From: an uncultured Stenotrophomonas sp.
GTDB lineage: Bacteria; Pseudomonadota; Gammaproteobacteria; Xanthomonadales; Xanthomonadaceae
DNA: 64,000 bases
Direction of reading: 5' to 3'
NCBI GenBank assembly: GCA_913775725.1
Contig: CAJYNG010000004.1
Span: forward strand, 26,162 to 90,161
Made by a program: the position numbers and the translations under genes. Of this stretch, positions 35,924 to 46,708 are shown in pieces (within the stretch, counting starts at the first letter, position 1; every line of letters begins with the position of its first letter). The notes under the pieces were generated by a model. The model saw nothing but the letters and a program-made list of their open reading frames with translations. It was not told where the DNA came from and did no database searches.

Positions 35924-36534
35924 AAAACCGGGGCGCCGATCGCGCGCAGGCAGAAGCTGCAGATCGCATCCACCAGCGCGTCTTCGTCGCGGTGTGCTTC
36001 GCGACTGGGCGCGGTGGGGCCGACCATCGCTTCGGTGAAGGCGCCGACCAGGCAGGCGGCGGCTACATGCGCGTCCTGCGCCGGCAGCTCACCGGCCGCC
36101 ACGCCCTCCTCCACCAGCCGCAAGAACACGTCGCCGAAGGCGCGGCGACCGCGCATGCGCTCGGCTTCCACCTCCGGATCGACCGGTTCAACGATGAAGG
36201 CGTGCGCCAGCCCCGGCCCGGCCAGAGCGCGGCGGACGAAGGCGGTGATCGCCAGCCGCAGGCGCTCGCTGGCCACCTTCGGGCCGCTGGCGATGCGCTC
36301 CATGATCGCGACCTCGTGGGCTACGGCGGCGTTGAGTACCTCCACGAACAGCTCGGCCTTGGACGGGAAATGGCGATAGATCAGGCCGGTGGACACCCCC
36401 GCCTGGGTTGCCACGGCAGTCACCGGGGCGTTGCGCCAGCCACCGGCGGCAACCCGTTCACGGGTCGCCAGCAGGATCCGCTCACGGACCCCGGCCAAGC
36501 GTTCTTCCATCAATGCAGAGCGTTTGTAGGCCAT
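35920..36534 (-). CDS. TetR-family regulator, probable regulator of the liu operon
   Basis: 204 residues. The TetR DNA-binding region is at residues 14-64 (VRERILLATRERVAAGGW, VATQAGVSTGLIYRHFPSKA). The C-terminal ligand domain is helical with no identifiable ligand. It is divergent from liuA across 160 bp that contain a perfect 6-3-6 palindrome. In beta-proteobacteria a TetR protein (LiuQ) controls liu genes, so a similar role is likely here; the usual MerR-type LiuR is not seen in the window. Confidence 0.85.
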   Translation of the reverse strand: MAYKRSALMEERLAGVRERILLATRERVAAGGWRNAPVTAVATQAGVSTGLIYRHFPSKAELFVEVLNAAVAHEVAIMERIASGPKVASERLRLAITAFVRRALAGPGLAHAFIVEPVDPEVEAERMRGRRAFGDVFLRLVEEGVAAGELPAQDAHVAAACLVGAFTEAMVGPTAPSREAHRDEDALVDAICSFCLRAIGAPVL

Positions 36535-36547
36535 GTTCTGATTCTAG

Positions 36548-36562
36548 ATTCAATTGTTGAAT
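36548..36562. promoter_or_regulatory. Palindromic operator candidate between TetR gene and liuA
   Basis: ATTCAA-TTG-TTGAAT, a perfect inverted repeat in a short AT-rich island, placed 14 bp before the TetR gene start. It is well suited to a TetR dimer that would repress both genes. Confidence 0.65.
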
Positions 36563-36694
36563 TTGTATTCACTTCTTCCCCGAACCCCGCTACGCTGGGG
36601 TCCAATCGCCCGTGCGGATGGCCGTCCCTGAAACAGCCATCCGCCCCCCGCCGGGTGCGTCCATTCCCTGCAGTCCCGTCGTGGAGCCACCGCA

Positions 36695-37858
36695 ATGCAC
36701 GTGCCATCCCTGAACTTCGACCTTGGCGAAGACATCGACCTGCTGCGCCAGAGCGTGGCCCATTTTGCCGCCGCCGAGGTCGCACCGCTTGCCGCCGAGG
36801 CCGATGCCACCAACCAGTTCCCGCTGGCCCTGTGGCCGAAGCTGGGCGAACAGGGCCTGCTCGGCCTCACCGTGGAAGAAGAATACGGCGGCACCGGCAT
36901 GGGCTACCTGGCCCACGTGGTGGCGATGGAAGAAATCTCGCGTGCCTCCGGCGGCATCGGCCTGTCCTATGGCGCGCACTCCAACCTGTGCGTGAACCAG
37001 CTGCGCAAGAACGGCAACGAAGAACAGAAGCAGCGCTTCCTGCCGGGCCTGTGCAACGGCAGCCTGATCGGCGCGCTGGCGATGAGCGAACCGGGTGCCG
37101 GTTCGGACGTGGTGTCGATGAAGCTGCGCGCCGACAAGCGTGGTGATCGCTACGTGCTCAACGGCAACAAGATGTGGATCACCAACGGCCCGGATGCCGA
37201 CGTGCTGGTGGTCTATGCCAAGACCGACATGGAAGCGGGTGCCAAGGGCATCACCGCGTTCCTGGTCGAGAAGGGCATGAAGGGCTTTTCCACCGCGCAG
37301 AAGCTGGACAAGCTGGGCATGCGCTCCTCGCCCACCTGCGAGCTGGTGTTCCAGGACTGCGAAGTACCGGAAGAAAACGTGCTGGGCCAGATCGGTGGCG
37401 GCGTGCGCGTGCTGATGTCCGGCCTGGACTACGAGCGCGTGGTGCTGTCCGGTGGTCCGCTGGGCCTGATGGCCGCCGCCATGGACGTGGTGATGCCGTA
37501 CGTGCACGAGCGCCACCAGTTCGGCGAGGCGATCGGCAGCTTCCAGCTGATCCAGGGCAAGATCGCCGACATGTACGTGGGCCTGGGCGCCTGCCGTGCG
37601 TATGTCTATGCCGTGGCGCGCGCCTGCGACCAGGGCCGCACCACCCGCCAGGACGCGGCCGGTGCCATCCTGTACGCCGCCGAGAAGGCCACCTGGCTGA
37701 CCGGCCAGGCCATCCAGATCCTGGGCGGTAACGGCTACATCAACGAGTATCCGACCGGCCGTTTGTGGCGTGACGCCAAGCTGTATGAAATCGGCGCCGG
37801 CACTTCGGAGATCCGCCGCATGCTGATCGGCCGCGAACTGTTCCAGCGCACCCTGTAA
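36695..37858 (+). CDS. liuA: Isovaleryl-CoA dehydrogenase
   Basis: 387 residues, family length; a GGAG box precedes the ATG. It oxidises isovaleryl-CoA to 3-methylcrotonyl-CoA in leucine breakdown. Motifs: [17 protein letters not shown] (FAD site), [33 protein letters not shown] with the Glu typical of isovaleryl-CoA dehydrogenase placed in this inner helix (rather than near the C-terminus), and [19 protein letters not shown]. First gene of liuABD. Confidence 0.97.
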   Translation: MHVPSLNFDLGEDIDLLRQSVAHFAAAEVAPLAAEADATNQFPLALWPKLGEQGLLGLTVEEEYGGTGMGYLAHVVAMEEISRASGGIGLSYGAHSNLCVNQLRKNGNEEQKQRFLPGLCNGSLIGALAMSEPGAGSDVVSMKLRADKRGDRYVLNGNKMWITNGPDADVLVVYAKTDMEAGAKGITAFLVEKGMKGFSTAQKLDKLGMRSSPTCELVFQDCEVPEENVLGQIGGGVRVLMSGLDYERVVLSGGPLGLMAAAMDVVMPYVHERHQFGEAIGSFQLIQGKIADMYVGLGACRAYVYAVARACDQGRTTRQDAAGAILYAAEKATWLTGQAIQILGGNGYINEYPTGRLWRDAKLYEIGAGTSEIRRMLIGRELFQRTL

Positions 37859-37868
37859 GGCCACCGCG

Positions 37869-39479
<1,611 letters not shown>

Positions 39480-39487
39480 CCCGTGCC

Positions 39488-41488
39488 ATGACCGAGCCTG
39501 TTGCCATGTTCACCAAAGTCCTGATCGCCAACCGCGGCGAGATCGCCTGTCGCGTCATCGCCACCTGCCGCCGCCTCGGCATCGCCACCGTGGCGGTGTA
39601 CTCCGATGCCGACCGCAACGCACGCCACGTGCGGCTGGCCGACGAAGCCATCCACATCGGCCCGGCCGCCGCGCGTGAGAGCTACCTGCGCGGCGATGCC
39701 CTGCTCGACGCCGCACGCCTGACCGGCGCGCAGGCGATCCACCCCGGTTACGGCTTCCTGTCCGAAAATGCCGACTTCGCCGATGCCTGCGCCGCCGCCG
39801 GCATCACCTTCATCGGGCCGCCGGCCAGCGCCATCCGCGCGATGGGCGACAAGAGCGCGGCCAAGGCGCTGATGGCCAAGGCCGGTGTACCGCTGACGCC
39901 GGGTTACCACAGCGACCAGCAGGCGCCGGACTTCCTGCGCGCGCAGGCAGACGGCATCGGCTACCCGGTGCTGATCAAGGCCAGCGCCGGTGGCGGTGGC
40001 AAGGGCATGCGCAGGGTCGAACGCAGCGAGGACTTCGTCGATGCGCTGGCCAGCTGCCAGCGCGAAGCGGCCTCGGCGTTCGGCAACGACCACGTGCTGG
40101 TCGAGAAATACGTCGAGCGCCCGCGCCACATCGAGATCCAGGTGTTCGGCGACAGCCATGGTGAGGCGGTGTACCTGTTCGAGCGCGACTGCTCGGTGCA
40201 GCGCCGCCACCAGAAGGTGCTGGAAGAAGCACCTGCGCCGGGCATGAGTGCCGAGCGGCGTGCGGCGATGGGCAAGGCCGCGGTCGATGCCGCGCGCGCG
40301 GTGGGCTATGAGGGTGCGGGCACGGTGGAGTTCATCGCCGGCCCGGACGGCGATTTCTACTTCATGGAAATGAACACCCGCCTGCAGGTCGAGCACCCGG
40401 TCACCGAGTACATCACCGGCACCGACCTGGTGGAGTGGCAGCTGCGCGTGGCTTCGGGCCAACCGTTGCCGTTGCGCCAGGAACAGCTGGCCATCCACGG
40501 CCACGCCATCGAAGCGCGGCTGTACGCCGAGGATGCCGATCGTGGCTTCCTGCCGTCCACCGGCACCCTGCGCCGCCTGCGCCTGCCGACGCCGTCGGCC
40601 CATGTGCGCGTGGATACCGGCGTGGAGGAAGGCGACAGCATCACCCCGTACTACGACCCGATGATCGCCAAGCTGATCGTCTGGGACGTGGACCGCGATG
40701 CCGCGCTGCACCGCATGAGCCAGGCACTGGCCGACTGCCAGGTGGTGGGCGTGACCACCAATGCCGGCTTCCTGCGCCGGCTGGTGAACACCGATTCGTT
40801 CGCGCACGCCAAGCTGGATACCGCGCTGATCGAACGCGAACAGGCGGCATTGAGTGCAGTGGGCGACACGGATGACGCCCTGTGGCAGCTGGCCGCCGTG
40901 GCCGCGGTTGCTGGCACTGCCGGTGCCAGCACCGACGCGCGCGACCCGCATTCGCCATGGCAGGCCCAGGATGGCTGGCGCCTCGGCGCATCGGCACCGC
41001 GCGTGCTGCCGCTGCAGCAGGGCGAACGCAAGCACACGCTGAAAGTGTGGGCACAGGCCGATGGCTGGCGCGTGCAGCGTGATGACGCCGCGCCGGTTCA
41101 GGTGATCGGCACAGCCGATGCGCAGCATCTTACCGTGCAGCTGGGCGAACGCCGCTGGTCGCTGCAGCTGCTGCGCGACGGTGACCAGCTGTACCTGTTC
41201 GGCGCCGATGGCCAGCACCGCTTCACCCTGCACGATCCGGTGGGCGAATCGGACCACGCCGTGGCCGATGCCGGCAGCCTGCTGGCGCCGATGCCGGGCA
41301 AGATCGTCGCGACACTGGTCGCGGCCGGCACCGAGGTCAAGCGCGGCACGCCGCTGGTGGTGCTGGAAGCGATGAAGATGGAGCACACCCTGCAGGCACC
41401 GGCCGATGGCACGGTGAAGGGCTATCGCGCCAAGGCCGGCGACCAGGTGGGTGATGGCGCGGTGCTGGTGGACTTCGACGCGGCGTGA
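39488..41488 (+). CDS. liuD: Methylcrotonyl-CoA carboxylase, biotin carboxylase/carrier (alpha) subunit
   Basis: 666 residues; a second ATG (39506) six codons in could also serve, since conserved sequence starts at FTKVLIANRGEIA. A biotin carboxylase domain (about 8-450; KASAGGGGKGMR for ATP, MEMNTRLQVEHPVTE) is followed by a variable BT linker and a biotinyl domain (about 590-665) with the biotin Lys in LEAMKMEHT. It starts eight bases after liuB. HMG-CoA lyase (liuE) is not found downstream. Confidence 0.97.
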   Translation: MTEPVAMFTKVLIANRGEIACRVIATCRRLGIATVAVYSDADRNARHVRLADEAIHIGPAAARESYLRGDALLDAARLTGAQAIHPGYGFLSENADFADACAAAGITFIGPPASAIRAMGDKSAAKALMAKAGVPLTPGYHSDQQAPDFLRAQADGIGYPVLIKASAGGGGKGMRRVERSEDFVDALASCQREAASAFGNDHVLVEKYVERPRHIEIQVFGDSHGEAVYLFERDCSVQRRHQKVLEEAPAPGMSAERRAAMGKAAVDAARAVGYEGAGTVEFIAGPDGDFYFMEMNTRLQVEHPVTEYITGTDLVEWQLRVASGQPLPLRQEQLAIHGHAIEARLYAEDADRGFLPSTGTLRRLRLPTPSAHVRVDTGVEEGDSITPYYDPMIAKLIVWDVDRDAALHRMSQALADCQVVGVTTNAGFLRRLVNTDSFAHAKLDTALIEREQAALSAVGDTDDALWQLAAVAAVAGTAGASTDARDPHSPWQAQDGWRLGASAPRVLPLQQGERKHTLKVWAQADGWRVQRDDAAPVQVIGTADAQHLTVQLGERRWSLQLLRDGDQLYLFGADGQHRFTLHDPVGESDHAVADAGSLLAPMPGKIVATLVAAGTEVKRGTPLVVLEAMKMEHTLQAPADGTVKGYRAKAGDQVGDGAVLVDFDAA

Positions 41489-41509
41489 TGCAGCAGAGGT
41501 CGCGCGGGG

Positions 41510-42685
41510 TCAGCCCGCGCGGTCTTCAAGGTTCCAGATCGTGCCTGCAGGGTCCAGCTCGGTCGTGGTCATGGTCGCGGCGCGCCAGCCGAAGCCGCAC
41601 ACAGCGAGCACGCCATCGGTGGCAGGATCCAAGGAAAGGGCACGCTCGATTGCTTTCTCGTTGATTGCCGCAGTAATGAACGCACCCAGGCCATCGTCGG
41701 TCGCGGCCAGATACAGTGTCTGGGACAGATGACCCGCCTCAAGGGCGATGACGCGGTAGCTTTTCGCGTGCTGGCGATACTTCCAGAATGTACGGTCGAA
41801 GCGCGGCGCCAGGATCACCAGCACGTGCGCATCGGCAAACCAGTGCTGCTGGCCCACAACATCCATCACGAAGTGACGGTCCACCTCGCTGTCCGAGGCC
41901 ACCGGCTCCAGCACATGGGTATCGCCGCGATAGTGGTACAGGCCCGCCGGCAGCCCTTCGACGTGCTGCACCACCAGATAGGCCTCGATGGGATGCAGCC
42001 CACCACCGGAGGGCACGTTCTTCTTCATGAACACCAGGTCCTCGCCGACACGGTGTTCTCCGGTACTGCCGAAGGTCCGCTGCAACATCCGCGCCAGCAT
42101 CGGCAACGGCAGCGGCCGCTGCCAGTCGAAGTTGCGACAGGTTGCGCGACGGGCCAGCAGCGTGTCGAAGGCTGCCGGCTCGGCCCTGGGCAGCGCAATG
42201 GCGCCTTCGCTGCAACGAGACACCGTGGTCGCAGGCGGCGCTCCCAGTGTTTCACGCATCTGCACGGCCGTCTCGGTCCTGGACGCGCGCATGTTGCCGA
42301 CGGCATCCACCCCATCCCAGCGCGAGAATGCGTGCAGCACGGCAGCAAGCGGGTGCCAGTAGGTCGAGCGCAATGCCTCGTCGGCAATCGACGCTGCATC
42401 CGTCGCGCTGCCCTGGACAAACACCAGCCCTGCCTGCTGCAGGGGCGACACCATGCCCGCCTCCTCGCTGTCCACCGCGACCTCCTGCCATGCGCTGGGG
42501 CTGAGCCGACCCAGCCAGGCCTGCTGCCTGGCGTCCAGTTCGACCGGTTCGGGCAAGTGCGGCGCGAGCGCGAGCCAGGCTTGCCTGCGACGAAGCCCAT
42601 CACCGCCCTGCATCAGGCCCTGCAGGTCGAACGTTGCCGTTTCCCGCAGCTCCATCATCAGTACCGAACAGCGCCTGACCTGCAT
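41510..42685 (-). CDS. SagB-like FMN dehydrogenase of a RiPP cassette (putative peptide maturation dehydrogenase)
   Basis: 391 residues from the ATG at 42685, chosen for its AAAGGA box six bases upstream. The N-terminal 170 residues have no clear motif; they may bind the precursor. The C-terminal half is a nitroreductase fold of SagB type: RRATCRNFDWQRPLPL (about residue 188), KKNVPSGGGLHPIEAYLVVQ with flavin-contact residues, GLYHYRGDTHVLEPV and ALEAGHLSQTLYLAATDDG. SagB enzymes oxidise azolines to azoles in RiPPs; here no cyclodehydratase is present. I recall NCBIfam TIGR04511 for this Xanthomonad group. Divergent from the precursor gene; convergent with liuD. Confidence 0.85.
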   Translation of the reverse strand: MQVRRCSVLMMELRETATFDLQGLMQGGDGLRRRQAWLALAPHLPEPVELDARQQAWLGRLSPSAWQEVAVDSEEAGMVSPLQQAGLVFVQGSATDAASIADEALRSTYWHPLAAVLHAFSRWDGVDAVGNMRASRTETAVQMRETLGAPPATTVSRCSEGAIALPRAEPAAFDTLLARRATCRNFDWQRPLPLPMLARMLQRTFGSTGEHRVGEDLVFMKKNVPSGGGLHPIEAYLVVQHVEGLPAGLYHYRGDTHVLEPVASDSEVDRHFVMDVVGQQHWFADAHVLVILAPRFDRTFWKYRQHAKSYRVIALEAGHLSQTLYLAATDDGLGAFITAAINEKAIERALSLDPATDGVLAVCGFGWRAATMTTTELDPAGTIWNLEDRAG

Positions 42686-42818
42686 GTTCTTTCCTTTGGA
42701 TATTCCTGCCACGTTATCGAGCGATACCGCGATTCCTTGATGGCAGCGCGGCAGTCACTCAAGAAGCGCTCCTCTGCGCCGACATCAAGGTTCCATACCG
42801 ACGTTTCCGGACCCCACC

Positions 42819-43130
42819 ATGCCCACCCTGCAGCTGGAACCTGCCGTCGCGCAGAATCTTGTGAACCTGCTCGCCACCGATGACGCATTCCGCGGCCGCT
42901 TCACCCAGTCGCCGGAGGCGGCGTTGCTGGAAGCCGGCCACGTTCCTGCAGATCCGGCCGAGCTGAGCCAGTTCGTCGCCATGTGCTGTGCCTCCATCGC
43001 GCTGGCGGACAAAGCCGTCATCGAGCAGGCACACGCGCAGATCGTCGCAATGCTGTCCAGTGGAACGGCCTACACCGTGCCGATGCTCGAGAACGGCAAC
43101 ACAGGTAATTCCCCGCGTACGCTCCGCTGA
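42819..43130 (+). CDS. RiPP precursor peptide with NHLP-like leader (putative modified peptide)
   Basis: 103 residues. Residues 10-77 follow the nitrile-hydratase-like leader pattern (VAQNLVNLLATDDAFRGRF, SPEAALLEAGH) but with a Cys pair at 56-57 inside. The likely core is residues 78-103, rich in Ser, Thr, Asn and Gly (SSGTAYTVPMLENGNTGN) with one Tyr and no Cys. No double-glycine cleavage site stands out. I recall family TIGR04509 for such Xanthomonad peptides. The gene is divergent from the dehydrogenase (133 bp gap) and its stop is seven bases from that of the convergent cyclase-like gene. Confidence 0.82.
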   Translation: MPTLQLEPAVAQNLVNLLATDDAFRGRFTQSPEAALLEAGHVPADPAELSQFVAMCCASIALADKAVIEQAHAQIVAMLSSGTAYTVPMLENGNTGNSPRTLR

Positions 43131-43137
43131 GAACCGC

Positions 43138-45642
43138 TCACCCTTCGGGCCTGGTCTCCGCTGCGGGCAAAGGCCGGGCAGCCTCGCGCACATCCAGCAC
43201 GTTCATCGCCTGCAGGCAGTAGCTGCATTCGATCTCCGCGTACGCAAGGCCGGGGTTGGAGGCCAGCCAACGCTTCTGGTCGAGCATCTGGGCATCCAAG
43301 CCCGCATCGCGGGCCGCCTTCATCGCCGCGACCCGCGATTGCACCCGCGAGCGAGCCCCCAGATAGGGTTCGAGCAGCTGGAGTGCCTGCAGCGGTTTAC
43401 CTGATGCGCGCAGCCTCTCCGCGCCCAGCACAGCATCGAATTCGCGGATGACGGCGCTTTCCGGCTTTCTCTGCAACGAAGCCCAGCGACGCTCGACCTG
43501 CCTGGCGTAGCGGGCGTCCCCCATGCGCAACCCTACAAGTGCCGCGGCCTGGGCGGTGACGATACGATCAACGGCATCGACCACGGGAACCGATTCGATG
43601 CCTTCGAATGTCCGGTGGATCGCCTCATCCAGCAGCGGCCCGACGCTTGAATGCTGGCCCGCCTGCAATCGCGCGACGGCCAGGGGAACATAGAAGTTGA
43701 AGCGGTCAACACCGGGCATGGCGTAGCTCCGCTTCATGCCGCGCTCGGCATTCCACAGTGCGGCCTGGATGTCACCCTTGTCCAGCTGGACGGAAATGCG
43801 GATGTTGTCGGCGTGATAGTCGCTGGCGTCGATCTTCTGCAACAAGCCCAGGGACCGTGCCAGGTCGCCTCGCGCCGCTGCAACGGTCGCCTGTCGCATC
43901 AGTGCTCCCTGCCAGCCGCTGGCCGCTGCAACGGAAAGCGCGCGGTCTGCTTCATCGAACCGCCCCATTGCCAGCAGGATGCGGCCGTACTGATCCTGGC
44001 CAACGCCCAATAGATCGACCTGGCTCATCGCAACGCGTTGCGCCAGCGGCAGTGCTTCGCTGAAGCGGTTCTCGCAATAGAGGCTGATCGCAGCATTGTT
44101 CGCAGCCGGCAGATAGTCCGGATACAACTCAGCCATCTGCATCCATCCATCGGTTGCGCGGTCCGGGTCGCCCAGATGAAGGGTCCAGTTGCGCACGTAG
44201 AGCGCTTCACGTGTGGTCAGATGCCGGGACCATCGCTGTGCCTTCTTCAACACGCTGGCGGCACGGGAGAAATCCGCATCCGCGAAATGGCTGCGAGTCT
44301 GTCCCAGCCATGCCAGTGCGAATTCTGGATCGATTTCCGTGGCCTGCTGGTAGAACGCCAATGCTCCCTTGTAGTCACCGCGCACGTAGCGCTTCTGGCC
44401 CAAGGCAAACGCACGCAGCGCATCCATGCTGCCCGTGGTCACCTCTGGCAGGGATTGGCTGTCGCGCTGGATCAGTGCAGGCTCTTCGCCGAGGCGATCA
44501 CGCAGCTGGCGCGAAACATCGTCCACCGCCGCCAGTACGGCACCCGCCTTCGCATCGGCAGATACCACGGCCAGGGTGCGCAGCGTCGACGGCTCGATCA
44601 CCTCCACGCTGAAGCGGGTGCGGCCGCCGACATCGGTAGCCGATGGCACGAACACCAGGCGGGCGCCCGTGCGCACCGCTACAGCGGCGGCATCGCCGCG
44701 TTCGCGGACGCCGCCATCCAGTGGTTTCCGCATCATCTCAAGGGTGCGGCCGACGCGGTCATCACTGACGACGTTGACGTAGCGGGACTGTTCGAGACTG
44801 ATCCGGAACGCCTGGTCCAGGGCGTCATCGAGCAGGTGATTGCCGGTGAGGTTATGCAGCCCGCCGAGCACCACCCAGTCGCGTTCGGCGAACGCGATGG
44901 CCGGCTGCGGCCGGGTCAGCAACCAGACGCCAAGCACAGCGGCCAGCAACACGGCGGCCTGCGCCGCCATCGCCAGCGGACGGCGCCACAACGGCAGATC
45001 ACGCCGGGCCTTGGCCGTGTGCCGCAGCCGTCCCGGCGTGGGCATGCCCGCCGCCTGCACGCCGTAGACTTCGGCCGGCTGGCTCACGCCCTTGAAGCGC
45101 CAGCGCCCGAACGATCGCCATTGCAGGCCTTCGGCCATCGCGCCCAGCGATCCGCTGGAGCGGCGCACGATGGATTCGGCCACCGCCGAAAGCAGGATCT
45201 GGCCCGGTCGCGCCAGCTGCATCAAGCGCGCAGCCGTCGGCTTGGCCAGGCCTTCGACTTCAATCGCCTTGGCGCCAGCCCGCACTGCCTCGGCGCTGTT
45301 CTCCCAGGTGAGCACATCGCCCAAATGCAGACCGGCCCGGGCCTGCAGATGGATCTCGTGCCTCTGCCCCAGCGGCTGCAACCCACGCTGGTAATCCAAG
45401 GCAAAGCCGAGCGCGTCGATCGGGCGCTCGAACAGCATGAACAAGCCATCAGAACGGTCGATCAACTGGCCGTTCCAGCGCTGCTGCAGCGCCAGCACCA
45501 GCCGGTCGTGTTCCTGGAACAGTTCGGCGGCAGCGACATCGCCGATGCGTTCGACCAGCAGCAGCGAGTCACACAGGTCGGTGAACAGCAGCGCGCGCAG
45601 TTGCTGGTTGTGCGGCGTCGACGTTCCGTTGTCGCCATTCAT
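43138..45642 (-). CDS. Class III cyclase-like / TPR membrane protein of the RiPP cassette
   Basis: 834 residues from the ATG at 45642 (GGGAG box upstream). Residues 14-180 are a class III nucleotide cyclase homology domain: FTDLCDSLLLVERIGD with a metal Asp and DRSDGLFMLFE with the second; the base/ribose motif usually reading VNxAAR is LAKPTAARL, so activity is doubtful. A membrane helix lies at about 225-245 (AMAAQAAVLLAAVLGVWLL). The rest is a periplasmic FlgO-like part and TPR-like helices (about 400-800), ending in CSYC. I recall TIGR04510, the peptide modification system cyclase, for this type. Transcribed together with the GGDEF gene (16-bp gap). Confidence 0.85.
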   Translation of the reverse strand: MNGDNGTSTPHNQQLRALLFTDLCDSLLLVERIGDVAAAELFQEHDRLVLALQQRWNGQLIDRSDGLFMLFERPIDALGFALDYQRGLQPLGQRHEIHLQARAGLHLGDVLTWENSAEAVRAGAKAIEVEGLAKPTAARLMQLARPGQILLSAVAESIVRRSSGSLGAMAEGLQWRSFGRWRFKGVSQPAEVYGVQAAGMPTPGRLRHTAKARRDLPLWRRPLAMAAQAAVLLAAVLGVWLLTRPQPAIAFAERDWVVLGGLHNLTGNHLLDDALDQAFRISLEQSRYVNVVSDDRVGRTLEMMRKPLDGGVRERGDAAAVAVRTGARLVFVPSATDVGGRTRFSVEVIEPSTLRTLAVVSADAKAGAVLAAVDDVSRQLRDRLGEEPALIQRDSQSLPEVTTGSMDALRAFALGQKRYVRGDYKGALAFYQQATEIDPEFALAWLGQTRSHFADADFSRAASVLKKAQRWSRHLTTREALYVRNWTLHLGDPDRATDGWMQMAELYPDYLPAANNAAISLYCENRFSEALPLAQRVAMSQVDLLGVGQDQYGRILLAMGRFDEADRALSVAAASGWQGALMRQATVAAARGDLARSLGLLQKIDASDYHADNIRISVQLDKGDIQAALWNAERGMKRSYAMPGVDRFNFYVPLAVARLQAGQHSSVGPLLDEAIHRTFEGIESVPVVDAVDRIVTAQAAALVGLRMGDARYARQVERRWASLQRKPESAVIREFDAVLGAERLRASGKPLQALQLLEPYLGARSRVQSRVAAMKAARDAGLDAQMLDQKRWLASNPGLAYAEIECSYCLQAMNVLDVREAARPLPAAETRPEG

Positions 45643-45658
45643 CGCCTGACTCTCCCGA

Positions 45659-46708
45659 TCAAGGTGTATCCGCTGCATCCACCCAGCGCAGGCAGTTGCC
45701 GCCATCGCGCTTGGCCTGGTACAGCGCACGATCCGCACAGGCATACCACTCGCTCCAGCCTGCCTCCGGCGCCAGCAGACTGGCACCGATGCTGACCAGG
45801 CTGACATGCGGCGTGCCATGACTGCGTTCGAGCAGGCCATGCACCGCGCTGAGGATGAACTCGGCCGCGTGCTGCACGATCTCGTGATTGCCACGGCGCA
45901 GGATCAGGCAGAACTCATCGCCGCCGAGGCGGCAGGCCAGGTCCTGCTCACCGGCCATCGAGCGCAGGATGTTGCCCATGCTCTGCAGCACACGGTCGCC
46001 GGCCTGGTGGCCGTGACGATCATTGATCTGCTTGAAGCGGTCGCAGTCGATCAGCAGCAGGGCCTGCGGCAACCCGTCACCGTCGGCGCGGCACTCCTGC
46101 AGGTACAGGGTCAGGCCACGGCGGTTGTGCAGCCCGGTCAGTTCATCGGTACGCACCAGCTCACGGGTGTGGGTCAGCTGATGGGTGGTGATGTACAGAT
46201 TGTCCAGCGCGGTTTCCAGATCATGGTTGCGCCGACGCAGCTGGCTGATCAGGGCCTGCTCGTTGGTCAGCACGCGCATGATCGTGCGCCGCAGGAAGTA
46301 GGCGACCAGGCCGGGATCGGATTCCACCAGGCGATGGAAATCGGCCGGGCCCAGCTCAAGCACCTCGCAGTCGACCAGCGCGCGGGCACTGGCGCTGCGC
46401 AGGTGGTCGCCGACCAGCAGGCCAAGCTCACCGAAGAACTCATGCTGGCCGAGGGTCTTGATCACCAGGTCTTCGCCGAAGTCCAGTTCGATCTGGCCTT
46501 CGAGGATCACGTACATCCGTTCGCCGCGATGGCCACGCTGGAACAACCACTGTCCGGCATGAAGCTTGCATGGACGGGCAAATCTGGCGAACAATGCCAC
46601 CTCGGCAGCGGAAAGCAGCGCGTGCACGATCTCGGCCATCGCCACCCGGGCGATACCTGTCGTCACATCACTGTTCTCGGCCGCACCCCTGCCGGTCATT
46701 CCCTGCAC
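45659..46708 (-). CDS. Diguanylate cyclase with cyclic-nucleotide-binding domain
   Basis: 349 residues from a GTG at 46708; ATGs at 46699 and 46639 (MAEIVHALL) are alternatives, and the last sits directly before conserved sequence. A cyclic-nucleotide-binding domain fills residues 35-150 (GQWLFQRGHRGERMYVILEG, FFGELGLLVGDHLRSASARA), followed by a coiled stretch and a GGDEF domain (about 195-345; TDELTGLHNRRGL, CDRFKQINDRHGHQAGD, RLGGDEF intact). The product-inhibition site lacks its Arg (GEQD instead of RxxD). It should make cyclic di-GMP, perhaps under control of cAMP/cGMP-like ligand, and it lies just upstream of the cyclase-like gene. Confidence 0.9.
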   Translation of the reverse strand: MQGMTGRGAAENSDVTTGIARVAMAEIVHALLSAAEVALFARFARPCKLHAGQWLFQRGHRGERMYVILEGQIELDFGEDLVIKTLGQHEFFGELGLLVGDHLRSASARALVDCEVLELGPADFHRLVESDPGLVAYFLRRTIMRVLTNEQALISQLRRRNHDLETALDNLYITTHQLTHTRELVRTDELTGLHNRRGLTLYLQECRADGDGLPQALLLIDCDRFKQINDRHGHQAGDRVLQSMGNILRSMAGEQDLACRLGGDEFCLILRRGNHEIVQHAAEFILSAVHGLLERSHGTPHVSLVSIGASLLAPEAGWSEWYACADRALYQAKRDGGNCLRWVDAADTP

